Positions 11,304 through 21,400 of a stretch of 64,000 nt of DNA are shown here, one piece after another. A program made the position numbers and the translations under genes. Origin of the DNA: Triangularia verruculosa (lineage: Eukaryota > Ascomycota > Sordariomycetes > Sordariales > Podosporaceae); assembly GCA_033296885.1 (NCBI GenBank), contig MU863877.1:310001-374000 (forward strand), in the 5' to 3' direction. The stretch's first letter is position 1. Each line of letters starts with the position of its first letter. A model generated the notes under the pieces. The model was not told the DNA's origin and ran no database searches. It saw only the letters and a list, made by a program, of their open reading frames with translations.

Positions 11304-13707
11304 ATGCCGAGCATATTCGGAAGGTCAAGCTCCGGCCCGGCTCCGGGGGGCCGTGCCAAGACCGGAAAGTCAATCCGAGGGACCATTTCTGGCCCGATCC
11401 CCTTACCCAGCACCGTCGAAGATGATGAGTTTCCCATACGGAAACCTGGATCTGCAAAGGCTTCGACAGTCCCCGATGATGAGTTTCCCATTAGGAGACC
11501 AGACACAGGAATTGCTACGCCTTTGCCATTAGCCGATGTCGAGCACTCGCCATCCTCGGACGGAAGACATGAGCGAGATGCTGAGAAGGGAAGCGGTGAT
11601 GAGCGGGACCTACCAGACGAAGTGGTTCCCGTGTCTTCAATGCTGGGCGGCACTGTTGACAAAGAGACGGGAGAGATTATTCCTGAAGCACCATCGGATC
11701 CACCACCCGGGCCTCCGTCCCGGCTGAGCACCCCGGCCGGGGCTCCAGTACGAACTGCTTCAACAACACCCCCATCTCGAACTTCACCACGGGGTTCCTC
11801 GCCTCAGGGGATCTCACCCTCGAGAGTATCGCCACCAAGGGCATCACCCCCAGCGAGACGAGCAACCCAACCAGCGATCAGCACTCTCAGATACTCGACC
11901 ATCAGTGACGCTCCCAGCAAGAACACCACCCAGAGCAATACGCCACAGAGAAAGAAGTCGACTTTGCGGTCAGCTTTGGGGAGATTATTTGGCCGTGGCA
12001 AAAAGAAGCAAAATGTGCAGGAGAGCAGTCCTACCCCGATTCCGGAAGTTGAGCCTGTGAGCTCTGTGCAGCACAGAAGTGTGAGTACCTGCCAACAAAC
12101 GCATATCATCAAGTTCCGAGGAGACTAACTATGAGTAGGATCCAACTGCACTAAGCAGGCCTACCCTTCCACCAGCGAAACGCTCAGTTTCACTTCCCAT
12201 CAGCGAGTTTGACCGGCCCCTGAGGTCACATTCTATCGGCCCTGACGACATCATGGCCATTGAGAGTGCGCGGAACTCGATCCAGCTGCAAGGAGAGGGC
12301 GGTTTATCTGTTGCCAACCCAAATAACCGCCGGAGAGCCGCCACGACGACCAGCCGCATGATGTTTCAGCAACGTTTGCGCAACCCGGAATGGGGAGCTG
12401 GCTTGTCCCCGCGGCCTGCGAGCGCTCAGGGGCGTGGTGGAAGTAGCAAGGAGGAAGACCACCCCGGAACACACGATCCAGACGAAATCGGGCGCGCCAT
12501 CACAAGCGACAGTGGTCATGGGCTGCGGCGGCGATCCAGGAGTTTGTCAGGTCTGCAAGACTTTGCCAATGCTCGACCTCTGACAGGCCGTAGGCGAAGT
12601 GACGAGATTCGTTTCTGGCGGCAGTCATACGACCCAACCGGATTCATGTCACCCTTGTCATCCAATGCGCCTGATATCGACGACACAGGTGTCGTAGACT
12701 TCAGCGTCCCAGAAAGCCCAGCAGTGGAAGTACCACCAAAAACACCACCGCAGCCATTCAACTTTGGGTTATTATCCAAGGACATGCTCGGCATGAAAAT
12801 CACACATGCTGCCAACTTGGATACCAGAGTAGGAAACCTCGAGTCTAGAACTCACAAACTCGAGAGAGTGGTTACCCAGCTCTGCCACTCCGTGCCTGGG
12901 TTCAAAGGACCACTGGGTGATACCGCCAGCTCTACTCCTACAACATCACAAAACGAGCCTTTCCCAGTGCAAAAGAAAGTTACTGTTTCACAACCGGCCT
13001 TTGCGTTCTCTACCACGACGATCCCGCCGAGTATTCCGGCGATATATAACCCTATCCCACCTACCCCAAGACGACCGAGCAGCTCCCGGAAGTCGCTAGA
13101 GACAGAAGATAGGGATACTCATTCCCTCCTTTCATTCGGTGAAGCGCCTACCTTCATCGGCTCCCTTCACCCACCATCATCCTCAGCTACTCAAGCCCAG
13201 TCTCTGACTGCAACAGCCCCACCAATACCCCAAATTTCACCCTCAACAGCTACTCTTCGTCCCACAGATGAAATCACCACCCTCAAAGCCGAGCTCGCCT
13301 CTGAGCGCGCCCGCCGCGAGGACCTCGAATCCCAGGTCAAGAAACTCTCCGAACGGTTGAACACATTATCGTCTACGGTCTTCGCTATGGTCCGCAGTCC
13401 ATCGGAATCCCGCTCTCACGAACGTTTGGCACCAGCAGCGTCTTCTTCCTCTCTGAACACCGCTTCTCCATTACTATTGCCACAAAGCAAGACACTGCAT
13501 GTTCCTCCTGTGACACAACAGCAACAGGAGCAGTTGTCGGTGTTTGATGAAAGTGATGATGAAGATGAAGAAGTGAAGACTGTGGATGAGTTTCAGACGC
13601 CGAGGGAGGTGAAGTATGGGGCTTTTGGGGAGGAGTTGAGACAGGGGGGAGAGGAGGGGGAGGGGGGGGGAGTGAAGAGAAGAGGAGGAAGGCGGCGAGG
13701 ACGTTGA
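11304..13707 (+). CDS. Large intrinsically disordered protein with a C-terminal coiled coil, unrecognised
   Basis: The exons are 11304-12080 and 12139-13707, split by a 58-nt intron (GTGAGT donor, GACTAACT branch, TAG acceptor), giving 781 residues. I do not recognise the family. The protein is rich in Ser, Pro, Arg and Thr almost throughout. The N-terminal part repeats the block DEFPIRKP / DEFPIRRP (about residues 40-70). A run of SPRGSSPQGISPSRVSPP-type proline motifs follows, then a basic patch RKKSTLRSALGRLFGRGKKK near residue 225. Near residue 500 a short heptad-like segment (VGNLESRTHKLERVVTQL) and later a clear coiled-coil segment (LKAELASERARREDLESQVKKLSERL) are visible. The tail is acidic and then Gly/Arg-rich. 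Such proteins often act as scaffolds or cell-cortex factors, but no function should be assumed. The start is the first in-frame ATG. Confidence 0.75.
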
Positions 13708-14891
13708 GTTTGAGTCAGCTGACGTTTCAGGGGAAGGGGGGGAGGGGTTAGGTTTGAGAGGGGGGAAAAGGGCGGGTTTATATACCACTTATCTACGTTT
13801 GCAATTTTGGCATAGCTGGCTGCATATTTCTTTTTTTTTTTCGATTTTGTATTTTTGAAGGGTTATATATTCTGTCTTTTTAGTGGCGTTTCTTTTTTGT
13901 AGTTAGCTGTTTTTGTGCTGTGTATAACTAGATACCCCTTCTGGATTATTTGGCATTCTGTGGTGAAGCCGGGTGGAAAAGGAGGGAGTGGTGGATGGGA
14001 ATGAAAATACTTTGATCTGTCATGCTGTACTTTCTGAAGATGCGGTGTGTGCAAAGTCTTTGGTCTTGGACACTCTTCTCCGAAACAACGTATATTCCAG
14101 CTGTCTGTTGACCTTGAAGAAATGTCGCTGCCGTGGTAGATATTCCTCCCTTTCACCCAGCACTCGCACTCGGGAAGAAGACTCACCATCTCAACCATTT
14201 CAAACAACGGAAACCTCCAAGTTACCGGCACCGTCTGGTCCATTTACAACCCCAGCTTATAAGGCAGTTGGCATCATTGAGTCTCCATGACATGAAAGAC
14301 AGGATGTTGAGCGAAGTCATGAGTGAGTCGGTGATCTCCGTACCCGCCGGTCATCTGGCTTGTGGGATGGGGAACGATGAAGGTAGAAGGAACGCTCCGG
14401 GGAAAGCATCGGGATTGGAACGGGATGTTAGACCGGAACTTACTTGTTATTAATCCCAATGGGACGGCGTTTAACCTCTAGTAGCGCTCCACAACCCCCC
14501 TGTTGAGGAAAGCGGGCTCATAAGTCGTCGACTCGTCTTTCGACGATGACATTGTTTTACACCCGGTATTCTTTCTGGAAAACTGTCTCCGTCAATAATT
14601 ACAAACCCCCTTGTTTTCGTCCAAGCTCGACAATTTGACGTCAATGTGACACTTGAAGACTTTGGTCCAAGACCCTCAGAGGACATACTCGAACATTGTA
14701 AAATCCACACCAATATCATGAATAAACGGGTTTCTTCATGATAACTACTCAAAATCTACCAAACTATCTGGCGATGTCTGAGGGCCAAAGAAATCGGTCA
14801 TATATATAGTCCCAACAGAGACGGACAACTAACAAGATCAATCATTCTACTACCAAAGTTACATACGCTGACCATCTCACCCGTATCCAAG
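13708..14891. other. Intergenic, no supported gene
   Basis: This 1.2-kb stretch begins with a T-rich probable 3' end region near 13830-13900. No ORF here shows a family signature. A TATATATA element at 14800-14808 precedes a small ORF. Confidence 0.5.
14800..14808 (+). promoter_or_regulatory. Possible TATA box
   Basis: The run TATATATA lies about 85 bases before the ATG at 14892, a plausible distance for a fungal promoter with a short leader. It is only supportive evidence for the small ORF that follows. Confidence 0.3.
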
Positions 14892-15122
14892 ATGCCGCTC
14901 AACAACCCCCTCCCATTCAAACACCCATCAAACCGTCCACTTCCACTACGCACTCCCCCCACCACTCCCACGGGAGGACCCCCCAGCAGACCGCCACCTA
15001 CCATTGCGAGGACCATGAACTGTACCTATCCCCCAGCGAATATTATCGGCCCTTTCAACATCCAAGCCCAGAAAAGACATCCCCCGTTCCCTCCCAAAAC
15101 CCCCGATTCTCATTACCTATGA
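14892..15122 (+). CDS. Possible small proline-rich protein or first exon of an unresolved gene
   Basis: The ORF encodes 76 residues, about a quarter proline, with blocks such as PLPLRTPPTTPTGGPPSRPPP. A TATATATA box lies 85 bases upstream and an adenine/pyrimidine-rich leader precedes the ATG. No family is recognised. It may be a first exon: weakly coding-like stretches follow on the same strand, with a Cys-containing segment WQCKDCDKPPTKC at about 15250-15290 and a Lys/Pro-rich ORF at 15675-15932. I could not build a convincing spliced model. A chance ORF in C-rich DNA is the main alternative. Confidence 0.22.
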   Translation: MPLNNPLPFKHPSNRPLPLRTPPTTPTGGPPSRPPPTIARTMNCTYPPANIIGPFNIQAQKRHPPFPPKTPDSHYL

Positions 15123-15674
15123 ATTCCCTAAATACTGAAGCAAAGACAAAGTGATCGCCTTCACTCCCCGCAAAGTACGACTTGGAAGACCAGTGTCTGG
15201 CCTTATGCAACCTAGGTGACGAAGGTGGAAAGTATCAGTGACGAGACCTGGCAATGCAAGGATTGCGACAAGCCGCCTACTAAGTGTACGTTAGGATTAT
15301 ACAGCGGCGGGTGGGATCAGTGCTTCAGCAACCTCACCCAGATATCAGCACCCATAAGACAGGTCCCGGCAATGGCCACCTCAAAAGAGACGATTGTTGT
15401 TCGATCATTGTCGTTGTAGACTGCACGGTGTGGTCCGGGGCCACCAACAGCGCTTGCTCGCGCGAGCACAGGGCAGGTATTCACCCAGAGGTGCCCGGGG
15501 GCGCCCGGACGAGGCCATAGGTACTGTTACATCCCCCCTTCGATTGCTCTCAGTTGATCGTTTATGTTTTGGGACGGGGAGTTGCGGTGTCAGGAAGCGG
15601 AAACAAGTCGTTGCTTGACTGCAGTGTTGAGAGGGTGAGTTGGGAAGACATATTTTCGCCAACGGATCTTCGGG

Positions 15675-15932
15675 GTGGTTTCCTGGATGGCGCCCCGGGA
15701 CCAAAAACCCGGCGAGCCGATTGAGTCACCCTCAGAAGTCGGTGAAAAGTCTGAATCGAAAGAGACTCTCAAAGCAGCAAAGAAAGCCAAGGGACCGCCA
15801 ACACCAGGTCAACCTTCACCTGCAGCTCTCAGAGCAACGTTCCAGAAGAGTTACAGGGTGCAAATGCCTCCTGCGTTGTCTGATTCCGACCAAGGGGAGG
15901 CCACCCCTCCCCCACCCCAATATCTGTCCTGA
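15675..15932 (+). pseudogene. Coding-like fragment, Lys/Glu/Pro-rich, no start resolved
   Basis: An 86-codon open stretch has a protein-like composition: acidic and basic residues mixed (SEVGEKSESKETLKAAKK), then PPTPGQPSPAALRATFQKSYRVQMPPALSD. The codon at 15675 is GTG; the first ATG is at 15687. It could be an exon of a gene starting near 14.9 kb or a remnant. The family is not recognised. The neighbouring minus-strand fragment suggests that this part of the window has decayed. Confidence 0.3.
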
Positions 15933-15968
15933 AAGACAACCTGGAAGTCAGAGTACTTCGCCCGATTG

Positions 15969-16476
15969 CTAGGCGACACACGCTTCACAGAACATAAATT
16001 GATGGCGGAGCCAAACCGACGCAGTGAGTGGCGGCGATGAAGACGGGTGATACAACCCTTGCTGCTCGGCTCGAGCGTCGTGCTGAACTTGTAGACCGAC
16101 GTTTGCACTCGACGCTGGCGCTGGGAGGAGAAGGTCAGCAGCGCGAGCAGACGAGGGAATTTCCATCCAAGCAGGGGAGCTTCTTAGGTTATCGGACGTG
16201 GAGCTGCCAGAAATCATGGCTTTCGCGAATTCTCCTCGTTTGATTACCCCTTGTTTCTTGAATTCGATGAAGGCGATGATCTCTTGGTCGTCGGGGTCTC
16301 CGGTGGAGGATCGGATCACCTTGTCAGGTCGAGAAGAGCCGGCAGTAAACTCGGATACAGTTTCGATTTCCCATTTCGGAGAGCCCACATGTAAAGCGCA
16401 TGCGACTGGGAATAACACGCTGGCTTCAAACCAAGCCACAACATCGGCTTCGCTATGGAGTCGTCTACTGATAATC
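15969..16476 (-). pseudogene. Broken ORF with a nuclease-like core segment (FIEFKK)
   Basis: The minus strand is open from just after a TAG (about 16477) to 15969, roughly 165 codons. The coding-like part is about residues 5-95: ADVVAWFEASVLFP, then KWEIETVSEFTAG, RPDKVIRSSTGDPDD, and IIAFIEFKKQGVIKRGEFAKAMISG. After that the sequence turns Ser/Ala-rich and loses character, as if the frame or a splice site had been lost. The layout, a buried strand with Asp followed by a strand reading (I/V)xFxExKxxG, resembles the PD-(D/E)XK core and unnamed fungal families that carry it; this is inference. Stops lie upstream in the same frame, and no start codon or partner exon could be assigned. Confidence 0.35.
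16163..16184 (+). repeat. 22-bp direct repeat, copy 1
   Basis: The 16-base word AAGCAGGGGAGCTTCT at 16169-16184 recurs exactly at 16624-16639. Including the preceding CCATC(C/T), 21 of 22 bases match, and the two copies are 455 bp apart. Confidence 0.7.
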
Positions 16477-16617
16477 TATATGGCAGCAGCGCTCGCACAC
16501 GGCATGAAACGGGCAGTCTGTGCCCTTACCGGCCTGGGTATTTTCTTCCCCAGGCCAAGAAGGCATACGTCCTGTGTCAGGGGACGGTGGAGCATCGACA
16601 TTTGTTCTCTGGGCTGG

Positions 16618-16639
16618 CCATCTAAGCAGGGGAGCTTCT
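16618..16639 (+). repeat. 22-bp direct repeat, copy 2
   Basis: This is the second copy of the repeat at 16163-16184, with one mismatch. The flanks beyond the repeat are unrelated. Confidence 0.7.
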
Positions 16640-18405
16640 CCGGACTATATTTGTGTCGACCAGCGGTGCTCCGTAAGATAGCGGGAGGGGCGAGGTTTTG
16701 CTGCCCCCATGTCATTTGTTGGGTCAGATTAAAATATCTTCTTTGAGAAGAGGTAGGGGCTCAGGATACTCCCTTCAAAGTCTTATGGCCACCAGACAAC
16801 GGGGTTCAATCTCATCTCTCAGGGTGTCATGGGTGTCATGGGTGTAATTAACATGTATGAAAATCAACAACCTTCACATTTCCAGCATACCTACCTAGTG
16901 TATCCCAAAACTCCTTCCTCAGTCCCTTCCTCCTTTCCCCTCATCACCCGTCCGAGTGTAAAATACATTGAAACAAATTCCACTAACCAATGGGAGCTCT
17001 TTTAAACCAGCCCCAGCGGCGTTGATTTGGCTCGCTAAATGGGTGGGAACGGGTCGTTAGTTTGAGGCAAGTTGTTGGAAGTTAGTGAGACTTAAGCAGG
17101 CGAGACACCAAATTATCAAGCTCTTCCCGTAAATCAAAGAAAAAAGCGAGCAACTCGTAAGTCGCAAGCTTTGGTGGCTTGTTTGAACTTGGAGGGGCTG
17201 TTCTTGGGGGTTTCTTCGCGCTTAATCATGATATCTTGGCCGTTTATATACAGCGATATTTCATCCAAACTAGTCGTTTGCAGCGCATTAACGCACGGAA
17301 AATCCATCTTAGTAAAAGGACTCCTTTCTTAGGTAGAATTATATCAACTGTCATGTCCATCTCATAACCGAAACACACTGTCAGATGTATGTATGAAATG
17401 AACATTACCCACGACATCTTCAGCACCGGAGATACATTCATAGATATCGCAGCATCATACCTATCTTTCCCCCCCTTCTCAGGTTTTCCAGCAAATCATA
17501 GTCTCAATTTGCGTTCGAGCAACATATCCTCAGCCGTTTACGAACAATGATATTTTGTCCGAGATGGTGTTGCCAAGTCATTTCCACACGACACTTTTCC
17601 ATCCCAACATGTCACCAGCAGCGCTTATTAGACGAACAAATTTCCATCCAAGCAAAGCAACCCAGCTTTCAATAATATTGCTCAACCATTTCGCATAAAC
17701 CTGATTGACGCTCAAGGTCAAAATAATACTACATAAATTTCCACAGCCACGCATAAAACACCAGCAAAGTACATCAGCCAGATTGGGTATCATATGTATA
17801 TTCTTCATCTTTTATCCTTGATCTTATGTAAATCCCTCCCCATTCCCCTTCCCTCCTCCCCCCTTTCCCATCATACACCACCCTAGAATCAATCTATCCC
17901 CCCTCCCTCTTCCCATAAAAACCTCATAACGCTACCCCCCTGCAACAAACGCTTGATTAAAACTACAAATAATACAAATATCTTCTCCCCAGTCCCATTT
18001 TATGTTGCCGTAACCCCTAAAACCCAGTAAAAAAAAAAACCGTAAACGCCTTGCTTAAAAACACAACCCCATGAACCCGGTAATGCACACCTCTTCCCTC
18101 CAGACACACAAAGAGCGGAAAATATGGTGAGAAGAGAGGGTGGTGATCAATTGGGGCCTGCACACCTTCATCCAGATGCCCGCCTGCCAACTGCCACCAT
18201 CAAATCCATCCCAACTCCCACTTCCTCCCCTCAGTCCCCAACCCAATAACATCCCTCCCCCACCGAGCCTTTATCACCTCTTGCTCTCCCTCCATCAATC
18301 CCCGTGCGTCACTTCTGCCCCACACACACCTTGCTCTGCTCATATGTATTCCCCCTCCCCACACCCCCTCCCCAATCCCTCCCCAATTCCCCAAACAACC
18401 ACATC
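16640..18405. other. Intergenic, 3' side of TAF2, with diverged repeats
   Basis: No gene is supported. The left part is mixed, and 17.2-17.8 kb is AT-richer and holds a diverged direct repeat. From about 17.8 kb to the TAF2 stop at 18406 the plus strand is strongly C-rich, that is, G-rich downstream of TAF2 on its own strand. Confidence 0.5.
17231..17590 (+). repeat. Diverged direct repeat (about 45 bp, spaced 293 bp)
   Basis: A segment beginning ATATCTTGGCCGTTTA at 17231 resembles one beginning ATATCCTCAGCCGTTTA at 17524. Both continue with CA(G/A)(C/T)GATATTT and then TCC after similar spacing. Further weaker matches (GCAGCGC followed by TCCATC) lie downstream of each. It looks like an old duplication; alignment by eye only. 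Confidence 0.4.
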
Positions 18406-21400
18406 TCACTTCGGAAGCGGAGGCGGACTCGACTGACTAGGCGCCCTAACCTTCAGCTTAATCACGCTCTTCTTCTTCACCGGCGGAGTCTCCACACTTC
18501 CTCCTCCCCCACCACCCGTCCCCGACTTCGCAATTGAACTCGACTGCCCCGAAGAATCCCTCACCGGCGGACCCCCCGGCAAAGGCTTCCTCACCTTCGG
18601 CGCCGCACTCAGCAACGGCGTTCTCGGCGGTCCCGGCGCCGGACTAGCCCTCGACGACAAACTAGGAGCTGGACTCCCCCTGTTCAACAAAATCGGCGTG
18701 CTCCCCCTCCCGCCCACCGTCGGAGTCCTAGCCCTCACCGAGCCACTAGATGTCAACTTCGACAAGCTGCTCCCACCACCACCAACACCACCACCGAGGA
18801 TCGCCGGGCGCTTAGCCACAATCGTACCCGATGATGACGAGGCATATTTGTTGCTGGAGGAGGCCTTAACTTCCCGCATTTGACGCCTCGTCTTCTCCGG
18901 TAGTCGATCCCATGCTTTGAACGGGAGTGTGACGATCTTGCTTGGTCGGCCGGAATCGGTCTTGATCTTCTTTGGTCGGTTGAGATGGTCGGCTTCGTCG
19001 CTCTTGCGCTTTTTGGCAGAGGGCTTGGGACGTTTCTCAGCTGGATGGCGAGACCCGTTGACTGCAGAGGGCGCCGGTGCAGCAGATGATGGAGGAGGTG
19101 GAGTAGCGGTTCGAGGGGTGGAGGGATTGGCCAGGAGGACAGAGACGCGTTGTACCGCGATGGAGTCCGAGACGACGGCGGAGGATGAAGGTCGTGGTGT
19201 AGCCGGCGTGTCCTTAACTGCCTGAGCCACAGACACGCGAGACACGACTGCAATAGAGTCGCTTGATACACTTGGTAGGGTAAGTGGCCCTGGGGTACCA
19301 GGTCTGCTGGCAGATGGCCCGCTGAAGGAAGGCTGCCTGCTGATAGAAGCACCGCTGAAAGAAGCCTTCGTACTAAGCTTGATCTTCTTAGGCTCGGGTG
19401 GCTTGATAACAGGTTCTGGCTGCGGTGGGGGTGGTGGTTCGATAACACGCTTGTTGCGAGGCTCGGTGCGATATTCTGTTGTAAAGCGAATAATGCACTG
19501 CTTCTTGACAACCCGAGAGGGATCTGGCCGGCCATTAACCAGCAGCGGAGGAGGAGCATTAATCTCCCTCGTCGCTCTCCAGACCTTGGGATACTCGAAT
19601 GTCAGCAGGACGCTATCCTCTGGCTCAAACATGGCGTAGCAAAGGTCGAGTAGGTTGAACTTCTCCTTGGCGCTGATCCACGGAGAGTTGACGGCCTTCC
19701 AAAACACCAGTTGCAAGTCCCTGTTGCCTTTGACTTCCTCCTTGAGAGCGGTGATGGCATTCTGAATACTCTGGCTGCGGCTTGCCTCGAGCTTCCTCTG
19801 CTGAATCTCGGCCTCGCCCTGCTCAATGACGAACCCGTCATCCTCAACGATCGCTACTGGTTTATCAACCTGCTGGGCCTTGCTTTCACCCAGGGCAATA
19901 GCTGCCATTCCCCTGCAGAGAATCTTAAACAACCGGTCGCGGACAAATGGTGAGGGATCCGTCGAGACGTTGGAGAGCAAAAGCTTCATGATCGCCGGCT
20001 TGGACAGCATGCCCAGCTCGACAAGACACTCGAAAGCCTTGATGCGGACGAGATCGATATTATCGTCCTGCAAATACTGGACAAACTCGAGTGGGGCGAC
20101 TGGAATGACCCTGGCCTTCATCAATCTCATCTTGCACTCCAAGGCGGTAGTCGTCCAGATGTTTTGATAAGATGAAGTCCATTCGTCCATACGCCTGTAC
20201 TTGTCAATCTCCTCAATCGTCTTCTCGATGAACCGCTTGAACTCCACGTCCGCTTCGTTATCCATGTTAAGCGATGACAAAAGATCCCCATCGCCTTCGA
20301 CCTTCTTAGGGATCAAACAGGTGGTCAGTGCTTGGAGTAGAGTCGCCACATAGAGCTGGTCCGAGTAGTCGTTCTCCGAGTTGTCGTTGAAGAGGAGCTG
20401 GTCGAGAAGAAAGTTCCGCGCATCCTTAGAGCAGCGACCCTTCTCCCTCGTCCTGGCAATGGCCATGATCATGGCGCACTGGACGTTGAACTGCGCCTTG
20501 TCATTGAAGTCATTCGGCATAGGCGGGAACGTGACAGCCCCGTTCTTGGCAACCATGCGGTCGCAGAAGAAGTGGCGGAAGATCAGGATAAGGTGAACCT
20601 TGCCGATGTAGTTGAGCTCGGGGTCTGCCATCTTGGGAAGATCTTCGATAGCCATGCACCGTATGCCGTAGTAATACCGACGATCCATCGCTGTCCGGGT
20701 CTCAATGGTAGAGACAACACCGCTGGGCCTTGTGGTCCTCTGCAGGTAAAGCATGGAATCTTGTTGAGCAACCACATCGCGGTCTTGCTGTAGCTGAGCG
20801 GCGATCATGTAGGGAGGCATGTCTGTCTTCATCGAGCAAAGCCACTCGAAATTGCAATCCAGTCTGATCCACTCGTAGGATTCCTGGTCCATCTGAGTTT
20901 GTGTAGCGGGTGACCAGTCCTGAAGACCCCAGTCCTGTGCATCCTTTTCCGTCTGAAGGACGTCACCCAGCGCATTGTAGTAAACCACATCATCTTCTTG
21001 GAGGTCTTTGTCCGCTGACGAGTTGGCCGCAGCCGCCGCAGTCGCCTTCTTGGTGCGCTTCATACGCTTGTACTTGGTGTTGTAGGCGATTTGCAGGTTG
21101 GTCGCAGACTTGTCCTTATCTGTGATGGCCAGATAGTGCTCGTATGGAGTACCATCGGCCTCGTGAATGCGAACGGTAAACGGGCCCGTAAAGAGCTTCG
21201 GTACCGGGCCAGCCCACACATCATGCCTCAACTCCACCAGTTCACGGTGAAAATCCTGCTTCGTGATCTCTTTGACGGCCTCCTTTGCCTGCGTCTGTTC
21301 AATGGTGATGTCCACATTCAGATTTTTCTTATTGAACTTTTGCTTGATGTCGAGCTTGGGACAGCCAGCGCTGTGAATCCACTGGGTCCAGAGCTCATCA

